From positions 1 through 64,000 of the forward strand of contig JAMPIV010003466.1 of the NCBI GenBank assembly GCA_024509875.1: a stretch of 64,000 bases of DNA. The letters run 5' to 3'. This document shows, one piece after another, positions 1 through 13,084 of this stretch (positions within the stretch are counted from its first letter, which is position 1; each line of letters begins with the position of its first letter). The DNA is from Oreohelix idahoensis (taxonomy: Eukaryota; Mollusca; Gastropoda; Stylommatophora; Oreohelicidae). The notes under the pieces are model-generated. The model was not told the DNA's origin. It saw nothing but the letters and a program-made list of their open reading frames with translations, and ran no database searches. Made by a program: the position numbers and the translations under genes.

Positions 1-2770
1 GAGAAATGGTGTTTAGAGCTTGAATTTTCACCCCACTCTACTGCCCGCTGGCCCTCAACCAAGACTTTAAAGACGATACTAAATTAACACCATTATTATG
101 TGATCCAATATAAGCGCCATGGGTTGTCATTCAGTACTGCTGCGTACAACTTTCAAAAGTATTTACGTTGCTGATCCACTCATTTACACATTGGAGATGC
201 TTGGACATTATTCGACTACCTTCATACTGTGAGAGACCCTGAACATTTTGTTGCTTAGTAACAATCGACATTCACTATTCTTGTCAAATGGATAACTAAG
301 AACTCTAACTTCAAGTGCTATTAAGCACATGTGAAAGACATATTTTTTTGCCAATTGGGAAACAAACAGTACATTAACATATTTACCAATAGATCAGTAT
401 GAAAACTACATGATGTATAAATCGGTGTAAACTTTTTGTAATTTTTTTTTATTTTTTTTTTTTTTTTTTCCTTTTTAATGTTCCATAAAAGACATAACCC
501 CTAACTTATATTTCGCATGTTTTATTATTGTTGATTTCTCTTTATGTAACAATTCTCTTATGCTATAGTGATATCAACATTACTTTAAACATAATACATT
601 ACAAGATGATCTTTTCTTTATTGCATTAATTAGTTTACACATTGTCTTTGTTTCTGCCTCTCATATTCTTTAGTCTTTACTGATAATGTATTTGACTGAA
701 TGACAGTCTTTTTCATTGCACTTTCATTAATATTTCCAGTAGATTTTGAACCCTTCGGGACTGCTGACTTTGAGAATTTAAGTGTTCTAAAAACGGTTTG
801 ACGATTTTTTCATTATGATGTACTTATTTTTGGCCGTTCTTTCATTCGGGGGAATGTTTGAAAAAAAAAAAACACGTAATTTTTTTTCCTTCCCCCGAGA
901 GGAGGGGTTGGTTGTTGTGTACGCGGCTTTTGCGCACAGGCGTATGGCAAGAATCCTTTACTGGAAAGTACAGCCTGTTGTCTGCATTAGCTATAAATTT
1001 ATTAACGTGACGTATGTATCGTCTGCCCATGCGCAGCCGAGCGGTCAGTTTCCCTTGCGATTGGATAAAAGGTTTAAACAGCCTTGACGAGGACGGTGCC
1101 ATGTTGTGTTCCCGTGTGAAGAATGTGTTATTTATGGCACGGATCGTGATATCGATATATTGTCTCAGGGGCGTGTAATGAGATTTTGGTCGCCAACGGA
1201 TTGTTAAGATGTGTTTATATGTGCCAGTCAAGGGTTAACCACAGCTTTCATTGGAAAGCCTTGTGACAAACTGTATTTTGGAGGTCCACATTTTCGGATG
1301 TCAGCATAATATTTTAACATTTGCCCGACCATACTTTTCGTTCACGAGAAGGCTTTGCTTTTAAAAAAAAAAACCGGAACGCTAGTCTCCGTACGTCGGC
1401 CAGAATTGAAAGATTTAACTGCAAATTGGTCAGGCCTCTTCCATTGTTTGAACACCCCCCCGCTGGGCCTGCCCCAGGACCCATAATGCATGGCAAAGTC
1501 CTACCTAATGATTTGTGTTAAGGCAGAATTGTTGTTTGGAGCGTCCTGTGAACACCCTTTGGATGGGGCCCAGTCTCCACCCACACTCCTAGATTTCCTC
1601 CTTACCACTGTTGTACGAGCTAAGAAACGATCACTGTGGTGGCTGTGTTTCAGGTTGAAACAGTATTGTATTATGATGCTAACCCTTCGGTCTACTCACC
1701 CTAAGGCATGGTCGCGGTAAACCTCAGCAAACGATTGAACGACATACTCACCAAGCCAGACACCCAACTCCCCCGCATATAACATTCCTTGATTATCCAT
1801 TAAACACCCACGTTGGTTATGCATAGCTAACTATCATGGTGTAAGTTAATCCCGGTTTTTTATTTGTATCGATATCCTGCAACATTATATATCAAAATAG
1901 CATATTTCACTGTGAGATTCCACACCCTAAACGTGATAACTGGCATTATGATGCAACAAATATAAAATGAGAAACCATTCTTGATGTGATTGATTAAAAA
2001 AATGATGTGATCAAAGGGAAGATTAAAAGTGAGTATTACCTTTGGCTGATTGCAGGTCCGACTTGGCCCCTGAATCGTGATGGCGTTCAAGGCTAGCTGT
2101 AATGGAAGACAAAAGTTCTGGAAAAAGGGGATACGTTCAACATGATGACTTACCCCTCTTAAACACGACGGTTGTTATAAACGCAACAGTCGTACGCTGA
2201 ATAATGCGCCTACAGCCTGTAGCGTTACTTGCTAGGTATGAAGTTTACAGTCCCCAGAGCAGAACCATCACATACGGTATGCAAGCCACATGGGCGTCAA
2301 TCCCCCATCCCGCTCCCTAACTGCCTGTACGGATACGTCTTCCGCATTTGTTATAACCCCATCTCCATGTAATTTTATCTCGTATCTACCCTAAGCGCGA
2401 TTCCGTTCCACACCTAAGCGCACTAAGGTCTGTGGGGGTGTCCGTAGATTTATCAGTACGTGCGTTCGTTCTATATATATGATAACAAATAAACCTTGAG
2501 GGTCCTCATGTCGTCCCCGATATAAATGTCTGACCGTTGGTGATGGATGGGATGATTGTCTCCTATCCCTACACTTCTCTGATTACCTCATTTGTTGATC
2601 GTATAGGGTTAGTATCACTACCATAAACAGTAGGCAGTTTTTCGTTTGATAGGGGTCAAGTTAACTGTCCCTTCCGCACAGACCCGATTACAACAGTGCC
2701 TACTGAAAGTTTGATTGTTGATTCAACAATATGAAGAAAATACTCACGCTAACAGCATGATCATTAATGG
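1..2770. other. No recognised gene; AT-rich flank
   Basis: I see no protein family, RNA gene or transposon terminus here. Open frames are short (at most 129 codons), overlap on both strands and have no recognisable motif. There is a T-rich run at about 441-471 and several short A or T runs. The stretch may be decayed intergenic or repeat sequence. Confidence 0.5.
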
Positions 2771-2835
2771 GAAAGTTTTATTTACCCACGCAACTCAGCA
2801 AACAGTTGAAATAAAAAATAATTTGCTATTATGTC
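2771..2835 (-). pseudogene. LINE-b 3' coding tail, left of E1
   Basis: Read on the minus strand, this short piece continues the decayed C-terminus of the LINE that stops at 11994 on the other side of E1. The two pieces line up if E1 and its short target duplication are removed. It is too short to recognise alone, and the 3' end of the LINE is uncertain. Confidence 0.35.
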
Positions 2836-3978
2836 TGTTGCTGTCATTTTCGACGGAGTCATCTGTCAAGTTATTTGCTTATGTTTGTATCATAAGTATA
2901 ATTGTGTCTTTACCTGCGATGTCAGGTTGATTAGGGGTTGTCTTCCCTTGTTTATTCATTCATTGTGTTTGACCTTTAGGGTCAGAGGTTGACAGTTCGG
3001 CGTAGGCCTATGGGAAGGTTTTTTAAGCGGGAGTGAGATATACTTCCGGGAAGCCGGGAGGTCCTGTTTTTCTGAAGGGACCAAGAGTCCATTGTTTTTC
3101 GGGGAGAATCTTCGAAGTAACTGCTATGGCAGTTTTCCCCGTGAATCTCTGTGCGTCGGGATGACGACAGAATTCCTTGTGTAGTTCTGAGGATTCATTT
3201 ACCAGGTAATACCGACCTTTATGCATTATTACGCTTTTCGGTGGCAGAACATGTAAAGGATTACCTAGGGTGAACAGCAGCTCACTGATCCGCCATTTCA
3301 GAACTTATATATTTGTGCTCGAGGTAGCCATCCAAGACTGTTAGTCTTATATTGTCCAGAAATCCAGTGACGAAGATATATTGTGGGAGCCGCAGATTGG
3401 CGGAACTTCTATCTACAATAAGTATTACTGCAGGGTTGATGATAACCTATTTAACAGAAGTACACGGCCGACGTCAGGACGAGGCCTGTGCTTTCGGCTA
3501 TTATACTACAGCCTGATATGTGCAATTGGCGGGAGTGCCAAGTTGCACCTGTGTGTCAAGGTAACTAAGGCATCTGACGCGTTTAGTCAGAGACGCCAAG
3601 GGCGACGCTACGAACTGTCATTATTGAAGAACTTTGCTATTGACCATGCACGTCTATTCTGATGTTTACCTTTTTGAATGCCAAATGTATACCTATCGAT
3701 GTCAGGTCAGCATGACCTTGTTACACTGACTGTTCCTGTTGATATTATGTGTGTTCCCGTCAATAAATGTCTTGAAACATGCCTGCAGTGTCAAAGCATC
3801 CTTGATTACTGCATGTGAGAGTATGGGTTGCAGGATCTACATCTATACGAGCCTAAACACATTCGCGTCTTCATTCGCACCCACACTCAATTCATCATAC
3901 GCTCGCACTACACATCTAACAACATGTATACTGTCTTGGGCCAGTGATCACCTCAACAAGAAAAAAAAGACAGTTACA
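2836..3978 (+). repeat. 5' LTR of E1
   Basis: Begins TGTTGCTGTC and ends ACAGTTACA, matching 10851-11993 over its whole length. An AATAAA at about 3762-3767 could be the polyadenylation signal of the R region. It contains no gene; short frames here recur in all four LTR copies and are not proteins. Confidence 0.95.
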
Positions 3979-5540
3979 TTTCTGGTGGACCAGTTACGTG
4001 GGCTCTTATGATACATTTCTTGTCGCCAATGTGGCCTAGAAACTTACATTTCTGATGGACCAGATCTGTGGGTTTAAAAAGAACAGAGCGAGCATTTGAC
4101 ATTATTGTTGACATTTATGGATCCAGAAATTTACATTCCTGGTTGGCTGTTACATGTATGATGTCTCCAGTTTTGTCGAGAAAGTTACAAGAAGGACAAG
4201 TACACATTACACTTCTGATCTGTGGGTCTAAGCTACACACGCGACAGCCGTAACACACAGCGCTAATTCTACACTTGCAAGTTTTGGCTACAACAGGACA
4301 GATATAGGTCATCAACGGTTGACACAAATAAACAGTACGAGCATTTATATTATAATGCTACATAAAGCATAACAAGACAAGTACTGAAGTGAACTACTAG
4401 GCATTTGCTACGTGGACCATAACTGCATAGAAGGCGGGTTCCTATTGTAAACAGTACTGCGGGTTGTTACACGTTTCATTCAACAACAGACTTTTCTAGG
4501 TCAGAGCATTCAAGCTACATTGTTGGAGGTCAAGTGTCTGTAAACAGTACGTGAAATTGTAAACATTCAATGTGCAAGCCCTAATTTGAGAAGGTCATAG
4601 TAACTTTGGTTCGTGAATACCACTTTATGTTACAGTGGATTTGACGTTCAGTGCGCGTTTGACATTTCGTTTCTGTGTTCGCAAGGAGCAAGAAATTTAT
4701 TTTAGTTTCAGCTGTGACTGAACTTGTTCTGCAACACATTGAAATTGATTGCTATATGTTTATGTCACTTCTACTGTTTTTGTGTATTTTTCTGCGGGTT
4801 TTTCGGTTGGTGGGTCTTACGGTAAATATGCCACTTGATCGAGGCTTACTGTAAGCGGTCTGTAGGTGCAAATTTTCTTAATTTGGAAATTTGCTAGTGA
4901 CAATTGGTCGCTATTGATGTTAGCTGTGATGTAATTGTACTTAACGTTGTTTTTGTAATATTTTGTCTGTTTTTCAGTTTTGATTGTCGATTTGTTTTGT
5001 TTGTATTCTGTAGGTCTCTCCTTTCTTGTGTATTTCTCTACACATTTTTGGTTAAAACAGTGTTGCCATTTGTATTGTTTTGTATTTTTGTCTTTGTATT
5101 TTTTTTTTGGTTGTACTACATTACTGTCATGCACAGTCTACATACACATACTTGGTCATGTTTTGATATTATTGATAAGGTAGACTCTTCATATAGAGTT
5201 TGTTAAATAATATTATATAAGATATTTATACAAGTTCTTTGATAAAAGACTTGTTATCTACAAAGATTGAGACAAGGTAAATACATATTCAAGTTCTTTA
5301 TAAAAAAGACTTGTGCCCATAGTGAGTGGGATATAAGGGATTTTTTTTTTCCACAGGTACTCAAGTGATTTTTTGGGTACATTATAAACAAGAGGAACAT
5401 ACAAAGTCTTTGTCTAAGACTAAGACAGTAAAATAAAGTGAAGTGAGTATACAAGTCTAGCATTTCAGACTTGTCTCCCATTGAAGTGGGATAAGGTAAT
5501 TTATTTAATTTTTTTCAGGTTTCTGATCTCATTAGACAGA
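3979..5540 (+). other. E1 untranslated leader
   Basis: About 1.56 kb between LTR and gag, nearly identical in E2 (36856-38415). It starts with a primer-site-like segment containing the self-complementary CTGGTGGACCAG. The LTR-junction motif TTACATTTCTG recurs at 3974 and 4044, and degenerately (TTACATTCCTG) at 4131. The 3' part carries stem-loop modules and ends in a pyrimidine tract plus CAG just before the ATG. No coding sequence is recognised. Confidence 0.75.
5172..5520 (+). promoter_or_regulatory. Repeated stem-loop modules in E1 leader
   Basis: Perfect or near-perfect stems of the form CAAGT...ACTTG lie at 5231-5253, 5290-5313 and 5452-5473. The last two are each followed by a second stem with CCCA...TGGG arms (about 5315-5333 and 5475-5492). 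The modules end in donor-like AAGGTA or a variant. A pyrimidine tract and CAG (about 5505-5518) precede gag. The same array is at 38109-38395 in E2. Packaging, dimerisation, translation control or splicing are all possible; this is inference. Confidence 0.5.
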
Positions 5541-8500
5541 ATGTCTACATTGGATTTCTTCATCCAGCAAGGGTTGACCCTTGGTAAGTCTGGTAAAGAA
5601 TTGGAAGAATATTCATCTGCTCAATTCGCCATTGCATTAAAGTCAGAAGAAAAGAAACAAAAAGAGGAAATTAAATTGAAAGCAGAAGCTGAACTAAAGA
5701 AGCTAGAAGCTGAGAATAGAAGATTAGAACTTGAAGAAAGAAGGTATCAAAGAGAGGCTGAGGAGAGAAAAGCTTAAGCTGATGAAAGAAAATTCCAGAT
5801 GGAAATGGAAGACAAAAAAATTCAAGCTCAAGCTGCTGCAGAGGAAAAAAAACTTCAAGCTGCTGCTGAGGCTGAAATTAGAAAAATGGAACATGAGGAA
5901 AGAAAACAGAAGATGGAACTTGATGAAAAACTCGCAATTTTGGAGTTAGAGAAATTGAAATTGGCGAGTACGGGTGCTCAGCAAACAACTTCGAGTACGA
6001 CAAAGGAGTTTGTTAGTAGGATTAAATTGCCTCATTTCAATCCTTTAAAGGATGACGTAGCAGATTATCTAGATAGATTCCAATTTTTGTGCGATACGCA
6101 TAACATAAAAAAGGAAAAATATGTTGAACAACTGATGCCATTTTTTACAGGTGACACAGTGACTACTCTTATGACAATAGACGAACATGAGAGGACTAAT
6201 TATGATGTTGTCAGGGCAGCATTACTAAAAAAATACCAATTAAAACAAGAAGACTATCGTCTTCGTTTTAGGACAATGTTGCCAGAAAATGGAGTAGATT
6301 TCTCTGATTTTGTTACAAAGATACGTCGTACATTTACACGATGGGTTGAGTTGTCTCAGATTGAGAAAACATATGAAGGTCTAATGGACTTATTATTGCG
6401 AGATAAGGTTTTGTCATCTGTTAATGATTCTTTTCTTGCATTCCTTCATGAGCGTAAGCCTAAAAACTTAAAAGAAATGGAGGAATACTGTTGTCAGTAT
6501 GCCACAGCACATCCCCATGCTACAGTTAGCAATTCTAAAGTGAAAGAAGGGTTGCCAGCTGCTTCGGCAACACCATATGGCCCTAATTTCAGAAAAAAAT
6601 TTCAGGGTGCTCAACAAAATTGGAATAGGGGAAGTAATCAAAATTACACTCAGAAGCGGAGTAATCCAACACATGATGGTTCTTCGTCTATGCAGTGGAG
6701 ACAAGATGGTAGTTCTCGTAATTTTAGTGGTAATAATTTGAGACACTTTCGTAAAGGCTATCCAAATAATAACTATTCAAATTTTCGAGGTAATCATTCT
6801 CGACGTCAAGATTATGACGATGGTGAATTTAGAAACCGGGATTCAAACCGGAATGATGATTACAATAGGCAATATGATAACAATTACAGGGGAAATGATA
6901 GTCGAAATAATTACAGGGGAAATGATAATCGAGGTAGACCTAGGTTTAACAAAAAAAGACCTTACCAACAGGCAAACTCTGCGCAACAAGAGTTTGATGG
7001 AGCCTGTAATACAGTAAATGATAGTGGTAACTCTAGGGCTATCACTGGTTGTGCTTTCGATTTTGGGAGAGCAACTGAATGCCCCCAATGCTTAACATTG
7101 TTTGACTCATCAACTGTATCTACGCTAAGTTGTGGTCACCCTCTTCCTGCTCTACCTGCTACAGTTGCGCATGATGGGAGAGGATCTCTCATCTTACATA
7201 AAGGTCTAATAAATGATAGGCTAGTCTCAGTACTTTTCGATTCGGGATGTACTACCGTCGGGGTTAAGGAGTCTCTGATAGATCCTTGCTGTGCCACTGG
7301 AAAAACAATCAAATGTGTTACATTTGGTGGTACTATGGAAAGCTATCCTACTGCTATTATTAGGATTGACACTCCTTTCTTCACAGGAGATGTCCATGCA
7401 TGTCTTCTTCCTAATCCTATTGCGGATCTTATAATCGGTCGTATTCATGGGGTTAAGGAATGCACCCCGCAACAAATTTCTAGTTGGGAAGAAAAAAACA
7501 TTCAAACGGTCAATGCAGTGGTGACAAGAGCTCAAGCTCTTAATCCCCCAACTTCATCTGATAATAGTAATGAAGTTGATAGCCAAGACGAGCACTTGGT
7601 GATTTCCCATGACTCGTTTGTTAAACGTCAAGAAGAGGATCCTTCTTTGAAGAAATACTTCCTTCTTGCAAAGAAAGGGGATCCCAATCAAAATACGAAT
7701 CACAAATCGTATATCACTATGAAGAATGGTATATTGGTACGAATGGTACAACACTCGGACAAGTCTATGCACTCGCAAATTCTTGTGCCTAAGTGTATGA
7801 GAGCCTTAATTCTTCGGCATGCACACGATTCTCAGTGTGCGGGACACATGGGTTTTTCCAGAACTAAAACTAGAGTCCTTGCGTCATTCTTTTGGCCATT
7901 CGTGAATAAAGACATCCGAATTTATTGCCGATCTTGCAAAATTTGTCAAGAGGTCAAGTCTAGGGGTCCGAGACATGCTGCTCCTATTCAGGCTGCAGAT
8001 ATTCCGATTCGGCCGTTTCAGAAAATGGCTATAGACATCATTGGTCCGTTCAAAATTAAGTCAGCCAGAGGACACCAATTTATCCTCACTTGCGTGGACA
8101 TGTGCACGCGTTGGCCAGAGGCTATTCCTCTGAAGAGCATATCAACTGTCGATATCGCTGATGCTCTTTGGCTCGTATTTTCTCGTCTGGGATTCCCCGG
8201 AGAAATACTGTCGGATCACGGCACTCAGTTAATTTCGGACGTTATGTCTCAGGTAATGGCTACGCTAGACATTAAAAGGTCTCTCAGTAGTATTTATCAT
8301 CCAATGTCCAATGGATTGGTAGAACGTCTTAACAGGACACTAAAGAACTTACTTGGCAAGATAACGGAGGATCATCCTGAAGATTGGGACAGGGTTTTAC
8401 CTGCAGTCCTCTTTGCCTATAGAGAGGTTCCCAACGAGCATACAGGGTTTTCTCCTTTCGAACTTGTCTTTGGCGCGCAACCGCGCGGGCCAATGTCCTT

Positions 8501-10418
8501 GTTACACGATTTGATAACTTCCGATAATATTGACGATGATACACAATCGTCATATGAATATGTTATAGCTCTTAGAGAAAAGATTATCGAATCGTGCAGG
8601 TTAGCAACTTCATCTTCCGAATTTGCGAAAGAAAAAGCTAGGCGATTTGCTAATAAGAAAAGACGCCTACGTCAACTTTGTCCTGGAGACAAAGCATATG
8701 TCTTACTGCCCTCAAGAGAGAATAGACTTCTCATTTCTTGGAAGGGTCCATACACTATAGTCTCGAAAATTTCTGATGTCGACTATATTGTCGATGTGGA
8801 TGGAAGGCATAAAACCTTCCATATAAATATGCTAACAGAGTTTATTGAACGTCCAGACTATTTACAGCCTATTTTCCAGGCGACGGACGACTCTCCAGTT
8901 CAACATGGTCACATCTCATCCCTGTCCGTTATACAGGATGAGGAAACTATTTTTTCTGACGTGAACTTACCTCTTCCTGCGATTCCACTTACTTCAACGG
9001 AATCGTGGAGAGACGTTACAGTCTCTTCCAACTTGTCTTTTGAGGAACAACGTCAAGTATCCTCTACGTTACAATCATATCAGGATGTCCTTACCGACAT
9101 TCCTGGACACACAGATGTCATAGAACATGACATCATACTTACTGATCGTAATCCGATCAGAGTAAGACCATACCCAATACCTATTCATTTTCAAGCACAA
9201 GTCGAGAAAGAATTGGATGAAATGATTCAACTACAAATAATTGAACCATCCACTTCAGCTTATTCTTCGTCGATAGTTATTGTTCGAAAGAAAGACAATA
9301 ACATACGTCTTTGCGTTGATTATCGCAAATTAAATCAAGTTACGAAGTTCGATGCTGAACCTATGCCGTTATTAGATGATCTACTTATTAGACTTTCTAA
9401 AGCTAAATTCTTTACTAAACTAGACTTGTCGAAAGGTTATTGGCAAGTCCCATTGACGGAACACGCCAAACCTCTCACTGCTTTTTCGACACCTAGGGGT
9501 CTGTTTCAATGGAATTTTATGCCTTTCGGGCTTATGAACGCCCCAGCGACTTTCGTGCGCATGATGCGACGAATTCTATCAGATCGTGCAGATGTCATTG
9601 CATATTTAGACGACATCTGTCTTTTCAGCGATACTTGGGAAGAACACTATGTGGGTCTGAAGGAATTGCTATCTACTCTACGTGAGCATAGTTTGACTGC
9701 TAAACCCTCTAAAGCTTTTGTTGGGTTTAGTGAAATTTCCTTCCTAGGTCATCGAGTTGGTCATGGTCTGTTGAAGACAGAGGACCAAAACATTTCAAAG
9801 ATATTAAATATCTCGGTTCCGAAGACAAAAAAGCAAGTGCGTAGTCTCTTGGGATTGATACAATTCTATGGAAGATTCATTGAGAATCTGTCCTCCATTA
9901 TGGCACCACTTTCAACGTTATTGAAAAAAGGTTCTCCTAATATGGTGCGTTGGTCCCAAGAATGCCAATCTTCATTGGATCAGGTTAAGAATTTGTTCTC
10001 ATCTCATCCTATCTTAAGACTACCGACGATTGATAAGACTTTTGTCCTTCGTAGTGATGCCTCTTCCACTGGCATTGGAGCGGCACTAATGCAGGAATAT
10101 TCAGGAACTCTGCATCCTGTAATGTATATTTCTAGGAAGCTGAATGCGGCAGAAAGGAATTACTCGGTTTTGGACCGTGAATTGTTGGCTATGGTTTGGT
10201 CCATTCTTAAGCTACAAAGGTTCCTTCTGGGCGCGCATTTCTTTATGGAAACCGACCAAAAAGCTCTTACGGCTATGCAAAGTAAGGATTTGAAGAGCTC
10301 GAGATCTACTCGTTATGCTATTGCTCTTCAGCCTTTCCATTTCACGGTGCGAGCTATCCGTGGTTCGGATAATGTGATGGCGGACATATTGTCTAGATGC
10401 CCACATGATTCCAGTTAA
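5541..10418 (+). pseudogene. gag-pol: E1 gag-pol polyprotein (Gag-PR-INT-RT-RNaseH), one in-frame stop
   Basis: One frame of about 1626 codons, broken only by TAA at 5775-5777 (codon 79); E2 has CAA in the comparable AAAGCTCAAGCT context, so a C-to-T change is likely. Order: charged coiled coil (to about residue 130); capsid with SCAN-like C-terminal part; Arg/Gly/Asn-rich tail with no CCHC knuckle; CPQC...CGH motif; protease with DSG (about 565); integrase with H-x6-H...C-x2-C and D, D, E at about 831, 891, 927; GPY-type module (WKGPYTIV); reverse transcriptase with YLDD (about 1354); RNase H with SDAS (about 1505). Start chosen at MSTLDFF, shared with E2 and just after the pyrimidine tract. 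Downstream ATGs cannot replace the N-terminus. Would drive cytoplasmic particle assembly, reverse transcription and integration. Confidence 0.93.
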
Positions 10419-10850
10419 ATCTTGTGTCCTAGTTTTTCCTGATATATTTTCAGACTTAGGTCTGTCCTTAATATCATAATATGTTGTAATACAAATGTAT
10501 TTGGATGATGTTTAGATAATTTAACAAATTTCATTTTGTCCATCCATCAGTGATATGTTGCTAAAATAGCATTGACATTTGTATATTGCTATGATTATAT
10601 TATTTAGTAATGTTTGATATATGATTGGTATTGCCAGCAACTTAGGTTTCTTGAATGGTATCCCTTAGTTTGTTTGGCTTAAAGGAAATATTTTCTCCTA
10701 TGTTGGGAGATGATTTGTACCCTCTTCTATTGTACCTGATATTAGGTTCATTGTTTGCATGAGCACAGAAGTGATACTGGTGCTATCTTGCTCATGAACA
10801 TATTAAAAAAAAAAAAATTGCATTTTTTTTTTACAGGGGGGTGGTAGTAA
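10419..10850 (+). other. E1 3' untranslated region and polypurine tract
   Basis: Noncoding link to the 3' LTR. It holds an inverted pair CATGAGCA...TGCTCATG (about 10758-10797), an A run facing a T run, and the purine-rich AGGGGGGTGGTAGTAA directly before the LTR, expected to prime plus-strand synthesis. Nearly identical in E2. Confidence 0.75.
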
Positions 10851-11993
10851 TGTTGCTGTCATTTTCGACGGAGTCATCTGTCAAGTTATTTGCTTATGTT
10901 TGTATCATAAGTATAATTGTGTCTTTACCTGCGATGTCAGGTTGATTAGGGGTTGTCTTCCCTTGTTTATTCATTCATTGTGTTTGACCTTTAGGGTCAG
11001 AGGTTGACAGTTCGGCGTAGGCCTATGGGAAGGTTTTTTAAGCGGGAGTGAGATATACTTCCGGGAAGCCGGGAGGTCCTGTTTTTCTGAAGGGACCAAG
11101 AGTCCATTGTTTTTCGGGGAGAATCTTCGAAGTAACTGCTATGGCAGTTTTCCCCAGTGAATCTCTGTGCGTCGGGATGACGACAGAATTCCTTGTGTAG
11201 TTCTGAGGATTCATTTACCAGGTAATACCGACCTTTATGCATTATTACGCTTTTCGGTGGCAGAACATGTAAAGGATTACCTAGGGTGAACAGCAGTTCA
11301 CGGATCCGCCATTTCAGAACTTATATATTTGTGCTCGAGGTAGCCATCCAAGACTGTTAGTCTTATATTGTCCAGAAATCCAGTGACGAAGATATATTGT
11401 GGGAGCCGCAGATTGGCGGAACTTCTATCTACAATAAGTATTACTGCAGGGTTGATGATAACCTATTTAACAGAAGTACACGGCCGACGTCAGAACGAGG
11501 CCTGTGCTTTCGGCTATTATACTACAGCCTGATATGTGCAATTGGCGGGAGTGCCAAGTTGCACCTGTGTGTCAAGGTAACTAAGGCATCTGACGCGTTT
11601 AGTCAGAGACGCCAAGGGCGACGCTACGAACTGTCATTATTGAAGAACTTTGCTATTGACCATGCACGTCTATTCTGATGTTTACCTTTTTGAATGCCAA
11701 ATGTATACCTATCGATGTCAGGTCAGCATGACCTTGTTACACTGACTGTTCCTGTTGATACTATGTGTGTTCCCGTCAATAAATGTCTTGAAACATGCCT
11801 GCAGTGTCAAAGCATCCTTGATTACTGCATGTGAGAGTATGGGTTGCAGGATCTACATCTATACGAGCCTAAACACATTCGCGTTTTCATTCGCACCCAC
11901 ACTCAATTCATCATACGCTCGCACTACACATCTAACAACATGTATACTGTCTTGGGCCAGTGATCACCTCAACAAGAAAAAAAGACAGTTACA
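10851..11993 (+). repeat. 3' LTR of E1
   Basis: Same length as the 5' LTR (1143 bp) with only scattered substitutions and A-run differences. Followed by TGTC, matching the bases before 2836. The LTR family also bounds E2. Confidence 0.95.
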
Positions 11994-13078
11994 TGTCTCT
12001 TCACAACTTCCTGTCTCCAGTACAATTTATCAATTCTGCTGTTGACTTCTTTCCATACACCACGATGTCAAACTGTCCAGTATTCGCTCTCTATGTCTTC
12101 CCCTATCTCTGTTACGATATATTCTAGCTTTCATCTTCTCATAACATGCCAAAAAAAAAAAAAAGTGGATTGCTTCTTTCTAACTTATGAAATAAGTTTT
12201 CTTTGCGCATTGGCCTCTATCAGGACATCCTCATTACTCTATTTGGCTGTCCATGGTATTTTTAACATTCTTCTGCAAAACCACATCTCTGTTGCCCCAT
12301 GAGCGTTCCCTATTTGTTAACTAATTGTCCATGACTCATTTCCATATGTCAGGATTGGTTCTATATAACAATGAAGAACTCTCTTTCTTACTTCCAATGA
12401 CAAAGAATTGTTGCAGAAAATACTCTTCATTTTATAGAATGCTACTTTTGTCTGAGCTATTCTGCTCTTCACTTCTGAGATGCATCTTCCATTCGTTGTT
12501 ATTAATGTGCCCAGGTATTTGAATTTATTGACTTGTTTTAAAACGGTTCCATTTACTTTGATAGTGCATTCTGGGGAAGCCCTTTTCTTTGAGATGACCA
12601 TTACTTCTGTCTTTTTGCTATTAAGGCTAAGGCCATTACTTTCACTTTCTATCACTATTGTATCAACCATTTCCTGCAGCTCCTTTTCACTTTTTGCTAT
12701 TAAGACTGTATCATCAGCGTATCTCAAGTTGTTTATCTTATGTCCGCCGATTGATATTCCTGGCATGTCCTCTAAAGAACTCATTATATTTTCACAGTAC
12801 AGATTGAACAGATCCAGTGACAGCACACATCCCTGCCTGACACCCTTTTTTTACTTGCTGAAGCGTTCCTATTTGGCTGCTAATTCTTACAGCTGTTGTT
12901 TGTTTCCAGTACATGTTATTTATTATCCTCAAATCTTTACCATCAATGTTGATGCTTTCTAACATTTTGATAATTTCCTCATGTTTCACTTTGTCAAATG
13001 CCTTAGTGTAATCTATAAAGCACAAGTACAGATCTGTCTTCATCTCTGTGGCTCTTTCTATTAATGTTCTTATAATAT
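11994..13078 (-). pseudogene. LINE-b reverse transcriptase fragment
   Basis: 5'-truncated non-LTR retrotransposon read on the minus strand. Recognisable RT segments are CFIDYTKAFDKV (from about 13020), the catalytic block NLRYADDTVLIA (about 12700) and KYLGTLI. The frame breaks near 12830-12845 at a T run, and the C-terminal part has several stops. The RYADDT block and C-terminal region resemble RTE-like LINEs; the clade is uncertain. E1 cuts it at 11994; a small remainder lies at 2771-2835. Confidence 0.8.
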
Positions 13079-13084
13079 ATATAG

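Larger units (their letters stand above)
2836..11993 (+). mobile_element. E1: Gmr1-like Ty3/Gypsy LTR retrotransposon, copy 1
   Basis: Complete 9.16-kb element. Two direct LTRs (2836-3978 and 10851-11993, each 1143 bp, TG...CA) flank a leader, one gag-pol frame and a purine-rich tract. The target duplication is TGTC (2832-2835 and 11994-11997), or ATGTC if the shared A is counted. It interrupts minus-strand LINE-b. The LTRs differ at only about six or seven positions by eye, so the insertion is young. The polyprotein order is Gag-PR-INT-RT-RNaseH, known from Gmr1-type Ty3/Gypsy elements. One in-frame stop near the Gag start makes this copy defective as read. E2 is a sister copy. Confidence 0.95.

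Noticed and set aside
815..1720. Short frames of 60 to 129 codons on both strands
   Set aside because: They overlap on opposite strands, have no recognisable domain and include homopolymer runs.
2836..3978. Small frames inside the Gmr1-like LTRs as accessory genes
   Set aside because: They differ in length among the four LTR copies because of frame-changing indels, so no coding constraint is visible.
5505..5520. A very short intron right before E1 gag (GTAATTT to CAG)
   Set aside because: At roughly 23 nt it is too short for normal splicing; only the acceptor-like tract is reported.
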